Assembly (NCBI RefSeq): GCF_020194175.1
Contig: NZ_JADYVX010000052.1
Location: 1 to 38,872 of the forward strand
Source of the DNA: Bradyrhizobium sp. BRP22
GTDB lineage: Bacteria > Pseudomonadota > Alphaproteobacteria > Rhizobiales > Xanthobacteraceae
DNA length: 38,872 nt
Direction of reading: 5' to 3'
This document shows positions 27,363 through 34,970 of the stretch, piece by piece; the stretch's first letter is position 1; each line of letters opens with the position of its first letter. The notes under the pieces are model-generated. The model was given only the letters and a program-made list of their open reading frames with translations. It searched no databases and was not told where the DNA came from. The translations under genes and the position numbers were made by a program.

Positions 27363-28967
27363 ATGTTCCAAACATCCAGTTGGAAGCGCAGAGCGCTGGC
27401 GTCAGCGTTATCGATCGTTGCGCTCTCGGTGGCGCTGAGCGCGCAGGCGCTCGCGGCCGGCAAGACCATCACTGCGGTCATGCATTCCGACTTGCGCGTG
27501 ATCGATCCGATCATGACCACGGCCTACATCACCCGCGATCACGGCTACATGGTCTATGACACGCTGCTCGCGACCGATTCCAACTTCAAGATCCAGCCGC
27601 AGATGGCGGACTGGAAGGTCTCCGACGACAAGCTCACCTATACTTTCACGCTGCGCGACGGCTTGAAGTGGCATGACGGCACGCCGGTGACGGCGGAAGA
27701 TTGCGTCGCCTCGCTGCAGCGCTGGGGCAAGGTCGACGGCATGGGCCAGAAGCTGCTGGACTTTACCGAAAGCCTCACCGCGACCGATGCCAAGACCATC
27801 ACGCTGAAGCTGAAGGAACCCTACGGCCTGGTGCTGGATGCGATCGGCAAGCCGTCGTCGCGCGTGCCGTTCATGATGCCGAAGCGTCTCGCCGAGACGC
27901 CGCCGGACAAGCCGATCCCTGAGCAGATCGGCTCGGGCCCGTTCAAATTCGTGCAGGCCGAATTCCAGCCGGGCGTGAAGGCGGTCTATGAGAAGTTCAA
28001 GGATTACGTGCCGCGCAAGGAGCCGGCGAACTGGACCTCCGGCGGCAAGGTGGTGAAGGTCGACCGCGTCGAATGGATCACGATGCCGGACGCGCAGACC
28101 GCGATGAACGCGCTGCAGTCGGGCGACATCGATTTCATGGAAAATACGCAGCTCGACATGCTGCCGGTGCTGGAGGCGAACAAGGAGCTCAAGCTCGAGG
28201 TCCTCAACAAGTTCGGCTACCAGACGCTGGGGCGCATGAACTTCCTCTATCCGCCCTTTGACAACGTCAAGGTCCGCCGTGCGGCTTTCCTGGCGATGAA
28301 GCAGAAGGACGTGCTCGACGCACTGGTCGGCAATCCCAAGTATTACAAGATCTGCGGCGCGATATTCGGGTGCGACACGCCGCTGGAGACCGATGTCGGC
28401 GCCGAGACGCTGGTGAAGGGCAACGGCATGGCGGAAGCGAAGAAGCTGCTGGCCGAATCCGGCTATGACGGCACGCCGGTCGTGATCATGGCGCCGGGCG
28501 ATGTGACCACGCTGAAGGCGCAGCCGATCGTGGCGGCGCAGTTGCTGCGCGAGGCCGGCTTCAAGGTCGATTTGCAGGCCACCGACTGGCAGACCGTGGT
28601 GACCCGCCGCGCCAGCCAGAAGCCACCGAAAGAGGGCGGCTGGAACATGTTCTTCACCAATTGGGTGGCTGCCGATATCGCCAATCCGATCGTGAATGCC
28701 TCGGTCAGTGGCCGCGGCAAGAATGGCGGCTGGTTCGGCTGGGCTGAAGACGCCAAGATCGAAGAGCTCCGCGACAAGTTCGCCCGTTCCTCGTCGCTGG
28801 ACGAGCAGAAGAAGCTCGCCGCCGAGATTCAGAAGCAAGCCTACGACCAGGTGATCTACATCCCGCTCGGTCAGTATGTCGGCCCGAGCGCCTGGCGCAA
28901 ATCGCTCACGGGCGTGCTCGACGGCCCGGCGACGCCGATTTTCTGGAACATCGACAAGACCGAGTAG
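27363..28967 (+). CDS. ABC transporter periplasmic peptide-binding protein (SBP family 5)
   Basis: A 534-residue solute-binding protein. It has a signal peptide MFQTSSWKRRALAS then a hydrophobic core ending AQALA-AGK, and the SBP_bac_5 core with DPIMTTAYITRDHGYMVYD, KLTYTFTLRDGLKWHDG (a hallmark) and later RRAAFLAMKQKDVLDALVG. Near the C-terminus WNMFFTNWVAADIANP is another family segment. It would capture the peptide-like ligand in the periplasm for the divergent DppB-DppC-ATPase system. AGGAGAGAC is the ribosome site for the ATG at 27363; a longer frame starts at 27309 without one. The gene ends in a clear intrinsic terminator. Confidence 0.9.
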   Translation: MFQTSSWKRRALASALSIVALSVALSAQALAAGKTITAVMHSDLRVIDPIMTTAYITRDHGYMVYDTLLATDSNFKIQPQMADWKVSDDKLTYTFTLRDGLKWHDGTPVTAEDCVASLQRWGKVDGMGQKLLDFTESLTATDAKTITLKLKEPYGLVLDAIGKPSSRVPFMMPKRLAETPPDKPIPEQIGSGPFKFVQAEFQPGVKAVYEKFKDYVPRKEPANWTSGGKVVKVDRVEWITMPDAQTAMNALQSGDIDFMENTQLDMLPVLEANKELKLEVLNKFGYQTLGRMNFLYPPFDNVKVRRAAFLAMKQKDVLDALVGNPKYYKICGAIFGCDTPLETDVGAETLVKGNGMAEAKKLLAESGYDGTPVVIMAPGDVTTLKAQPIVAAQLLREAGFKVDLQATDWQTVVTRRASQKPPKEGGWNMFFTNWVAADIANPIVNASVSGRGKNGGWFGWAEDAKIEELRDKFARSSSLDEQKKLAAEIQKQAYDQVIYIPLGQYVGPSAWRKSLTGVLDGPATPIFWNIDKTE

Positions 28968-28991
28968 GGCGCCTCAATCAAACGCAAAGCA

Positions 28992-29021
28992 AAAATGGCC
29001 GGGCTGAGCTCCGGCCATTTT
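28992..29021 (+). terminator. Intrinsic terminator after binding-protein gene
   Basis: Perfect 11-bp stem aaaatggccgg/ccggccatttt with an 8-base loop, ending in a short T run (tttt), 24 bases after the stop codon of the solute-binding protein. Confidence 0.8.
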
Positions 29022-29047
29022 CATTCGTGACAGTGTTTCGCATGCGC

Positions 29048-29203
29048 TCAGCAATGGCTCTCGCGCACGCGCTCCAACCCTTCATTCAATAGCGGCGGCG
29101 CGGGTTCCGGCGGGGACGCCGGCCTGCGCGTCTCACCTGTCTGCTCGCGCGGTTCCGCATCGTGTTCTGCCGCCTGTTGTTCCCGAAGATCGTCTTTCGC
29201 CAT
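29048..29203 (-). CDS. Small acidic, proline-rich protein, unknown
   Basis: A 51-residue frame: M-A-K-D-D-L-R-E-Q-Q-A-A-E-H-D-A at the start, a Pro-rich middle (RRPASPPEPAPP) and an LNEGLERVRESHC end. ATTGGAGTGC lies upstream at good spacing, so it is probably translated. Highly charged and likely disordered. No family is recognised. Confidence 0.45.
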   Translation of the reverse strand: MAKDDLREQQAAEHDAEPREQTGETRRPASPPEPAPPLLNEGLERVRESHC

Positions 29204-29287
29204 GTCGTCGCACTCCAATGCTGCACGACAACATTTTCGGCGGGGGAATGTTCCGGGCCTGCGCGACCACGGTGATATTTCCTGAGC

Positions 29288-29461
29288 TTACGGAAATGCA
29301 GTCATCGTCGCGAAATCGCCGATTGCCGTGCCGGGTGATGTCGAGGCGGCGTATAATGCGATCAGAAACAGCCTCGAGAGAATCAGAGCACCAAGGATGA
29401 TTGCCAGGCGGCCGATCCAGGCTCTCTTGTCCGCGAGCCGATCCTGCTCCGAATTTGCCAT
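29288..29461 (-). CDS. Small single-span membrane protein, unknown
   Basis: A 57-residue protein with a charged N-terminus (MANSEQDRLADKRAW) followed by one hydrophobic span (IGRLAIILGALILSRLFLIALYA) and a short tail. ATTGGAGATG precedes the ATG at 29461, the same ribosome-site sequence as the neighbouring 51-residue gene, 84 bases downstream. Probably inserted in the inner membrane. The family is unrecognised. Confidence 0.5.
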   Translation of the reverse strand: MANSEQDRLADKRAWIGRLAIILGALILSRLFLIALYAASTSPGTAIGDFATMTAFP

Positions 29462-29870
29462 CGTCACATCTCCAATCAATACGCGTTGAGATTTGACAGC
29501 CGCAAAATGCGGTCGGCGCACGGAGACTAGGTTTGGCTGGCAGATGTCGATGTGAGCTCAGCCACACCTGACAGGAACGTGATGAGCGAGAGCGCGCGAG
29601 CGCGTCGTCGTCACTTAACAACTCCAACGACGTCCCGCTATCACAGGCAATCAAAGCGTGCCGAGCTTGCGCTTGACGTCGAATCGCTTCGGACAATCTC
29701 GTGAGGAGTGCGCGTTGTGATGCGACGTAATGCATCATGGTCGCAAGGCGCCGCACTGACAGTGCTCGACATCAGGCGTGAGTGAAACGCGAGGCAATCA
29801 TGGAAGAAATCATGGAAGAGATGAAAGAGTTGACCACGCATCACGCCGCCAAGTTTGCGAGATGCGTGGC
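29462..29870. other. Intergenic region without a confident gene
   Basis: This 409-base stretch has no long coding frame with a ribosome site. The only candidate is a 24-codon plus-strand frame at 29800-29874 (start MEEIMEEMKELTTHH), preceded by GAGG but overlapping the DUF3551 stop. I leave it unassigned. Confidence 0.4.
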
Positions 29871-30131
29871 CTAGTAGGGCCTGCTTGTGCGACGCTTTTT
29901 GCGCGGAACAGGTTTGGCATAATAGGGATTGACCACACACTGAGCCGCCCGGCCCGAGGCCGACGCCTGACACTGGGGGATCGAAGTGTAGCGACATTCG
30001 AAATAGTAATCCACGAAGCCCTGATAGACTTGGAGGCAGACCGGGTAGGCCGGATCATAGGTCTGCGCCTGCGCAGGTGCCGTCTTTAGAAGAGGCGCGA
30101 GCGCCAGAAGAACTAAAGCTGGAATGCGCAT
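29871..30131 (-). CDS. DUF3551 family secreted protein
   Basis: An 86-residue exported protein. The signal peptide (MRIPALVLLALAPLLKTAPA-QAQ) is followed by a mature part with four cysteines in the pattern YPVC...YFECRYTS..QC.ASA.GRAAQCVVNPYYA, characteristic of the DUF3551 family, which is very frequent in Bradyrhizobium. The tail is basic (PRKKRRTSRPY). Four cysteines suggest two disulfides in the periplasm; function is unknown. Three ATG codons stand in a row (30137, 30134, 30131); the last has the best spacing from GAGG. Confidence 0.75.
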   Translation of the reverse strand: MRIPALVLLALAPLLKTAPAQAQTYDPAYPVCLQVYQGFVDYYFECRYTSIPQCQASASGRAAQCVVNPYYAKPVPRKKRRTSRPY

Positions 30132-30237
30132 CATCATATCCTCGTCGTCTCGGTCGTGTTGTGCGGGGCCGCCTGCCGACACGGATCGCATCATCGTCAT
30201 AGCCATAAGGCTGAAATTCAACAGCGCCTGATTCGAT

Positions 30238-30324
30238 TGGTGCGGGCGGTGGGACTCGAACCCACACGACGTTGCCATCGAGGGATTTTAAGTCCCTTGC
30301 GTCTACCAGTTCCGCCACGTCCGC
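30238..30324 (-). tRNA. tRNA-Leu (anticodon TAA)
   Basis: On the minus strand the 87 bases begin GCGGACGTGGCGGAACTGGT and end with TTCGAGTCCCACCGCCCGCA plus an encoded CCA (30238-30240). The anticodon loop CTTAAAA carries TAA (30288-30290) on the stem GGGA/TCCC, and a long variable arm CGATG-GCAA-CGTCG identifies a class II leucine tRNA. The T-arm GTGGG-TTCGAGT-CCCAC is canonical. The acceptor stem is GCGGACG against CGCCCGC, so one pair is A-C, probably a change from CGTCCGC. Confidence 0.95.
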
Positions 30325-30543
30325 GTTCGTCGGGAGACGGATATCTAGCGCGTTTGGCGGCCGAGAGGAAACAGGATAATTGTCGCTGAATACATGTTAT
30401 TTCAACAGTTTAAGGAGATGGAATGCGCGACATGCGACGTCTTGCGGATCGCGCCGCAAGGCGCTGCTGCTCCGTGCAGCCTCAATCCCGACATTTCCCG
30501 CTGCTTTAGCCAATCTCAACACTTGACCGTTTACCAAGGCATC

Positions 30544-30966
30544 ATGTCCATCCGCACCTTCCGCCACCTGCCGCCGCGCGCGGCCGCGACTGCCGCGCTG
30601 CTTGCGCTTGGTGGTCTGCTTTGCGGCTGCGCCCAGATGGGCGAGACGCTCAGCCCGGCCTTTGTCGATCCCGCCAGGTACGATCTTTATGATTGCAAGC
30701 AGCTCGAGACGGAGCGCGCGACGCTGGCGACGCGGGCGGCGGAATTGCAGGGCCTGATGTCGAAGGCGGAGACCGGCGCCGGAGGCGCTGTCGTGGCGGA
30801 GGTGGCCTACCGCAACGACTACGTCTCGGTGCGCGCCCAGCAGAAACTCGCCGACGAGAATTGGCGACGCAACAAATGCCATGAGACGATCGTGGCCGCG
30901 CCGGCGCCCATCGTGCCGCCTGTGCCACCCGCGCCCGCGAGAGGCGCGCGTTCGTCAGCGCGGTGA
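30544..30966 (+). CDS. Lipoprotein of unknown function
   Basis: A 140-residue protein. The N-terminus is MSIRTFRHLPPRAAATAALL and a lipobox LCGC (Cys29) follows, so it is a likely outer-membrane or periplasmic lipoprotein. The mature region has a helical, coiled-coil-like part (CKQLETERATLATRAAELQG) with a possible alpha-helical hairpin, then a short Pro/Ala-rich tail (APAPIVPPVPPAPARG). The family is familiar in bradyrhizobia but not characterised. Its stop is seven bases from the convergent FAD monooxygenase stop. An upstream in-frame start at 30394 gives a longer protein without a signal-peptide start and is rejected. Confidence 0.7.
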   Translation: MSIRTFRHLPPRAAATAALLALGGLLCGCAQMGETLSPAFVDPARYDLYDCKQLETERATLATRAAELQGLMSKAETGAGGAVVAEVAYRNDYVSVRAQQKLADENWRRNKCHETIVAAPAPIVPPVPPAPARGARSSAR

Positions 30967-30973
30967 AGCGCCG

Positions 30974-32173
30974 TCACGCCCGCCAGTCGTAGATCCAGTC
31001 CTGTCGCGCCAGCATTCGCCGCGGACCCATCGCGCGGATGATGAGATCGCGCGTGAGCGCCATTGGTCCGGTGAGGTGATAGATGCGGCCCTGTCGCTGC
31101 GCGGCGCGCCGCACCCGGTCGACGCGCCCGCGGCGCAGCCTCGTGTAGCGCTTCAGCGCGGCGGGAATGCCGGAGATGTCTTCGCCGGTGCAGCCGCTGA
31201 GGCAATCGGCGAGCACGGCGGCATCCTCGATCGCCATGCCGGCGCCTTGCGCGGCAAAGGGCAGCATCCCATGCACGGCATCGCCAAGCAGGGCGGCCGC
31301 ACCCGCGCTCCATTCGCTGACCTCGCCCATCGTGAACAGCGCCCAGCGCCGCCAATCCTCGACCGCACCGATCAGCGTCCGCGCGGTGTCGGGCCAAGCC
31401 GGGGAGAACGCGTCCTTGATCTCGTCGGCATTGCCGGCCTCGCTCCAGCCCGGCCGGTTCCAGGTTCCCGGCACGATCGCGACCACGTTGATCCGCTCGG
31501 CCGCGGCGATCGGATAGGCGACCAGATGCGCGTGCGGTCCCATCCAGAGTTGCACCCGCGGCGAAGTGTGTCCGCGCGGCAGAACCTTCGCATCGAGCGT
31601 GCCGCGCCAGGCGATCAGGCCGGAAAACCGCGGCCGCAGTTCCGGGAACAGGCGGCCACGCACGGACGACCAGATGCCATCAGCGCCGATCAGCGCAGCC
31701 GCTACTTGATGCTGCCGCGCATCGCCGCGGCGCGCCACCACGGTCAGTTCCCCGGCGTGGTCGTCGATATCCTCGAACTGCCAGCCCAGCCTCAGTTCGA
31801 TGTCGGGATGGTCCTCGACCGCAGCCTGCAGCGCTCTTTGCAGATCGGCACGATGCATCACCCAATAGGGTGAGCCGGCGCGCGCGCTTGCGGCCTCGCC
31901 GAGCGGCAGCCGGGCGATCTCGCCGCCGGCGCGCGCGCTGATGATGCTGATCGCTTCGGGCGTCACCGCGCGCGGGGCAAGCCGCGGTTCAAGGCCGAGA
32001 CCGACCAGGACGCTGCTGGCATTCGGCGAAAGCTGCAGTCCCGCGCCGACTTCCTCCAGCCGCTGTACCTTTTCCAGGATGACGACACGAAAACCCTTCG
32101 CCGCGAGCGCCAGCGAAGCCGTCAGTCCTCCGATCCCGGCGCCCGCAACGACGACGGTGCGCGTGGTGGCCAC
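30974..32173 (-). CDS. FAD-dependent monooxygenase (salicylate hydroxylase/UbiH-like)
   Basis: A 399-residue class A flavin monooxygenase. GAGIGG (11-16) binds the FAD ADP moiety, ADGIWSSVRG (164-173) is the DG motif and GDAVHGMLPFAAQGAGMAIED (297-317; split here as GDAVHG...MAIED) is the GD motif with the PFAAQGA element. No signal peptide, so cytoplasmic. The family hydroxylates aromatic acids or heterocycles with NAD(P)H and O2. The start codon is seven bases after the stop of the zinc-finger gene at 32181, so the two form an operon. Substrate unknown; no other aromatic-degradation genes are nearby. Confidence 0.9.
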   Translation of the reverse strand: MATTRTVVVAGAGIGGLTASLALAAKGFRVVILEKVQRLEEVGAGLQLSPNASSVLVGLGLEPRLAPRAVTPEAISIISARAGGEIARLPLGEAASARAGSPYWVMHRADLQRALQAAVEDHPDIELRLGWQFEDIDDHAGELTVVARRGDARQHQVAAALIGADGIWSSVRGRLFPELRPRFSGLIAWRGTLDAKVLPRGHTSPRVQLWMGPHAHLVAYPIAAAERINVVAIVPGTWNRPGWSEAGNADEIKDAFSPAWPDTARTLIGAVEDWRRWALFTMGEVSEWSAGAAALLGDAVHGMLPFAAQGAGMAIEDAAVLADCLSGCTGEDISGIPAALKRYTRLRRGRVDRVRRAAQRQGRIYHLTGPMALTRDLIIRAMGPRRMLARQDWIYDWRA

Positions 32174-32180
32174 GGATTGC

Positions 32181-32426
32181 TTAGGCGACCTTATCCCTCA
32201 GCACGCATTCCGGCGGACGCGCTTCGCCCGGAGCCAGATCGGGCGCGAAGCGATAGAGCGTCGAGCAGTAGGGGCAGATGATCTCGTTGTCATTGCCAAG
32301 ATCGAGGAACACGTGCGGATGGTCGAACGGCGGGTTCGCGCCCACGCACATGAATTCCTGCGAGCCGATCTCGATCACCGAGACTCCGGCATCGTTATGG
32401 AAGTGCGGGACGACGTGGTCGGACAT
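32181..32426 (-). CDS. Zinc-finger protein, NDUFS6-like (zf-CHCC)
   Basis: An 81-residue protein of the zf-CHCC family, related to the NDUFS6 subunit of complex I. The metal ligands read Cys27, His36 or His38, Cys51 and Cys54 (FMCVGANPPFDHPHVFLDLG then IICPYCSTLYRF). A bacterial homologue may act in complex I assembly or bind zinc; the role here is not shown. AAGGTG precedes the ATG at 32426. It is co-oriented with the FAD monooxygenase seven bases downstream. It diverges from the orphan membrane protein at 32661. Confidence 0.82.
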   Translation of the reverse strand: MSDHVVPHFHNDAGVSVIEIGSQEFMCVGANPPFDHPHVFLDLGNDNEIICPYCSTLYRFAPDLAPGEARPPECVLRDKVA

Positions 32427-32660
32427 ATTTTCACCTTGGATGGCAATGACGGACGGACGCAATCAACGCGATGCGGCATTGCGAAATGCCCGGCACCATA
32501 CTGGCGGGTGGAGTTGATTCCTAGGGCCCCGGCCACTCATTTGCTCATGCAAATTCGACACAATCTTGTCGTCCCAGAGAAGCCCTTCTTTCGTCGGGGC
32601 TGTTGTGTCTTAAAAGCGGCACACTATTTCCAAGTTGAGCAAAACCCTGGGTTTCACCGG

Positions 32661-33809
32661 ATGAAGCGAGCGCGGGTCAGCATAGGCGTGGCAGGGATGC
32701 TGGTGAGCATCGCCGTCGGCGCCGCGCTGTGGCCGTATGCCAGCGACGCTTATGCCATGCTGGCCGCGCAGGACGAGCCCGCGCAATTGGCCGACCTCCA
32801 GATCGGTTCTGCCTTACGGAATAACCAGCTGCTGATCGAGCAGCACATCGAACAGGCACTCGCCGCTGATGATGCCGATCTCGCGAGCAGCTTTCTCGAA
32901 CTCGCGCGCGAGAAGAACGTCGCAATCAGCGATGGCTTGACCACGCGCGTGAACGATGCGGTTGCGGAGGCGAACTCCACTTCGCATGTCGCCAAGCGCT
33001 TTGCCGCCGGTCTGGTCACCGGCACCGCCGACGATTTTGCCAGCCTGTCAGGCACGGTGGCGGGCGATCTCTTTGTGTTCGGCGATATCAGGGATGTTGT
33101 GCGCGAAGGCAAGCATCTGGCAATGGGCGAAGAGACCGACCGGCTCGTGCTCGGCCTTGCCGCCGCCGGTCTTGCGGTCACGGCCGCAACCTATGTTTCC
33201 ATCGGCGGCGTCGCGCCGGTGCGGGCCGGACTGTCGCTGGTGAAGGATGCGCGCAAGGTCGGCCGTCTGGGTGAGGGGCTGACGGCATGGGCCGGCCGCT
33301 CGGCGCGCGAAGTCGTGGATGCGCCGATGCTGCAGGAAGCGGTCGCCTCTGCTTCCGTGCTCCGCCCCAGCCAGACGATGAGCGCGATCAAGGCGGCGTT
33401 CCGCGCGGAAAAGGCCGGGGCGCTGGTCCGCCTTGCCAAGGATGTCGGGCGCATTGGCGAGAGGGCCGGCACCCGTGGCGCGCTGGAGACGCTCAAGATC
33501 GCCGAAGGGCCGAAGGATGTCGCGCGCGCCGCGCGACTGGCGGAACAGAAGGGCGGCCAGACCCGCGCGATCCTGAAATTGTTCGGCCGCGGCGCGCTGT
33601 TGCTCGCCGCCGGCACCTTCAATCTCACGATGTGGCTGTTCGGCGCGCTATTGACGCTGTTCGGCTTCCTGTCCTCAATCAAGGCGACCACCGAGCGGCT
33701 GACGCTGGCATGGCTGCGGCGGAACAAGGCACGGCGCCTGCGGAAACAACTCGCGATGGTGGAACGGCCATCCGACGTTGCTGTGGCGGGCGCTACCGCC
33801 TGCGGCTAG
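32661..33809 (+). CDS. Membrane protein of unknown family
   Basis: A 382-residue protein I do not recognise. A signal-anchor-like helix lies at residues 5-24 (VSIGVAGMLVSIAVGAAL), a second hydrophobic segment at about 164-185 (GLAAAGLAVTAATYVSIGG) and a third at about 315-341 (ALLLAAGTFNLTMWLFGALL). Between them are an N-terminal helical region (residues 45-95, QIGSALRNNQLLIEQHIEQA), an alanine-rich section and a basic linker. The C-terminus is basic (RRNKARRLRKQL). The ATG has only a weak purine stretch (CACCGG) upstream. Possible promoter boxes TTGTGT (32603) and TATTTC (32625) lie 16 bases apart. No domain of known function is visible. Confidence 0.65.
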   Translation: MKRARVSIGVAGMLVSIAVGAALWPYASDAYAMLAAQDEPAQLADLQIGSALRNNQLLIEQHIEQALAADDADLASSFLELAREKNVAISDGLTTRVNDAVAEANSTSHVAKRFAAGLVTGTADDFASLSGTVAGDLFVFGDIRDVVREGKHLAMGEETDRLVLGLAAAGLAVTAATYVSIGGVAPVRAGLSLVKDARKVGRLGEGLTAWAGRSAREVVDAPMLQEAVASASVLRPSQTMSAIKAAFRAEKAGALVRLAKDVGRIGERAGTRGALETLKIAEGPKDVARAARLAEQKGGQTRAILKLFGRGALLLAAGTFNLTMWLFGALLTLFGFLSSIKATTERLTLAWLRRNKARRLRKQLAMVERPSDVAVAGATACG

Positions 33810-33810
33810 A

Positions 33811-33855
33811 GCATGATCCGGAAAAATGGACACCGGTGTTCCGAAAAGATCATGC
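33811..33855. repeat. Palindromic repeat, family J, copy 1
   Basis: gcatgatccggaaaa with the inverted ttccgaaaagatcatgc, a repeat often seen in rhizobial intergenic DNA. The second copy is at 34901-34945. Confidence 0.75.
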
Positions 33856-33865
33856 TCAAACAAAG

Positions 33866-33913
33866 AGCTTAGATCATGATGCGATTCCTTCTAATCGCAT
33901 CATGATCTAAGCT
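33866..33913. repeat. Perfect 21-bp palindrome, 6-base loop
   Basis: Arms at 33866-33886 (agcttagatcatgatgcgat plus t) and 33893-33913 are exact inverse complements, with loop ccttct. It lies directly before the alpha/beta hydrolase gene and after repeat J. In RNA it would make a very stable hairpin, but neither arm is GC-rich and no T run follows. Confidence 0.85.
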
Positions 33914-33967
33914 GCGATCGTTTGCCGGTCGCGAATCCAACAAATCCCTCAAACAACGGAAGACGCG

Positions 33968-34720
33968 ATGCCGAGTTTTCACCACGGCGCTGTTGAGATC
34001 GCCTATCTCGACGAAGGCGAGGGCGATCCGATTTTCCTCGTGCACGGCTTTGCCTCAAGCAAGAACGTGAACTGGGTCTATCCCGGCTGGGTCTCGGAAC
34101 TGCGCAAGGACGGCCGCCGCGTGATCGCGCTCGACAATCGCGGCCACGGCGAATCCACCAAGCTCTATGATCCCGCGCAATACGACATCGCCACCATGGC
34201 AAGCGACGTGATCGCGCTGATGGATCATCTCGCCATCCCGCGCGCAGATATCATGGGTTACTCGCTCGGCTCGCGGATGGCTGCGGTGCTGGCGCACAAC
34301 GAGCCGCAGCGGCTGCGCTCGGCGATTCTCGGCGGCATCGGCATCGGCCTGATCGAAGGCGGCGGTCCGGGGGAGAATGTCGCGGTCGCGCTGGAGGCGC
34401 CGTCGCTGGAGGATGTCACCGATCCGGTCGGCCGCACCTTCCGTGCCTTTGCCGATCAGACCCGCTCCGACCGTCGCGCGCTCGCCGCCTGCCTGCGCGG
34501 CTCGAGACGGCTGATGACACGGCAGGAGGCCGCCGACATCGACGTACCGGTCCTGATCGCGGTCGGCAGCAATGACGAGATCGCGGGCTCGGCGGAAGCG
34601 CTCGGGCGCATCATCCCGCGCTCGCAGGTGCTCGCCATCCCGAACCGCGATCACATGCGGGCGGTGGGCGACAAGGTCTACAAGACCGGCGTGACCGACT
34701 TCCTGTCGCAAAGAGAATGA
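33968..34720 (+). CDS. Alpha/beta hydrolase
   Basis: A 250-residue protein with the hydrolase fold. The oxyanion segment VHGFASS is at about 25-31, the RGHGES motif at about 58-63, and the nucleophile GYSLGS has Ser98. An acid in GSNDEIAG and the histidine of NRDHMRAVG complete the triad. No signal peptide, so probably cytoplasmic. Substrate unknown. GGAAG precedes the ATG. The frame runs into a 17-base direct repeat at the stop (34713-34750). It is followed by cysE after 250 bases of repeats. Confidence 0.85.
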   Translation: MPSFHHGAVEIAYLDEGEGDPIFLVHGFASSKNVNWVYPGWVSELRKDGRRVIALDNRGHGESTKLYDPAQYDIATMASDVIALMDHLAIPRADIMGYSLGSRMAAVLAHNEPQRLRSAILGGIGIGLIEGGGPGENVAVALEAPSLEDVTDPVGRTFRAFADQTRSDRRALAACLRGSRRLMTRQEAADIDVPVLIAVGSNDEIAGSAEALGRIIPRSQVLAIPNRDHMRAVGDKVYKTGVTDFLSQRE

Positions 34721-34750
34721 TCTTCTACGCCAGGAGAATGTTCTTCTACG
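34713..34750 (+). repeat. Direct repeat across hydrolase stop codon
   Basis: gagaatgatcttctacg (34713-34729) and gagaatgttcttctacg (34734-34750), 16 of 17 bases identical with a period of 21. The first copy contains the TGA stop of the hydrolase. It looks like a local tandem duplication. Confidence 0.7.
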
Positions 34751-34818
34751 GAAATCGGACTTAAGCCTGCTTGATTTCCGGAAAATCCCGACCAATTGGA
34801 TGTCACGTCTCTGCATGG

Positions 34819-34875
34819 CGGTTAAGCGAGGCTTATCCTTCACCGAACCGCACCGGGACAAGCGTCGCTTAACCG
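34819..34875. promoter_or_regulatory. Inverted repeat upstream of cysE
   Basis: cggttaagcga (34819-34829) and tcgcttaaccg (34865-34875) form an exact 11-bp pair separated by 35 bases, about 100 bases before the cysE start. It could be an operator pair or a weak RNA hairpin. A possible -10-like TATAGC occurs at 34879. No regulator is identified. Confidence 0.4.
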
Positions 34876-34900
34876 TGCTATAGCGCACACCGAAACGGGG

Positions 34901-34945
34901 GCATGATCCGGAAAAGTGGGACCGGTTTTCCGGACGGATCGTGCT
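34901..34945. repeat. Palindromic repeat, family J, copy 2
   Basis: gcatgatccggaaaagtggg followed by the inverted arm tccggacggatcgtgc. Same family as 33811-33855. It lies within the cysE leader, and a spurious GTG of the cysE frame at 34941 comes from it. Confidence 0.7.
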
Positions 34946-34970
34946 CAGCAAGGATCACGCGAGGCCAGCC

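Noticed and set aside
29133..29756. Minus-strand frame of 207 codons
   Set aside because: Crosses two better-supported small genes in other frames and has no recognisable motif.
30394..30543. Upstream extension of the lipoprotein at 30544
   Set aside because: The frame starts in a region without a signal peptide and would bury the lipobox; the ATG at 30544 begins it.
34941..34970. GTG start of cysE at 34941
   Set aside because: The codon lies within repeat J; the ATG at 34971 has a GAGG upstream.
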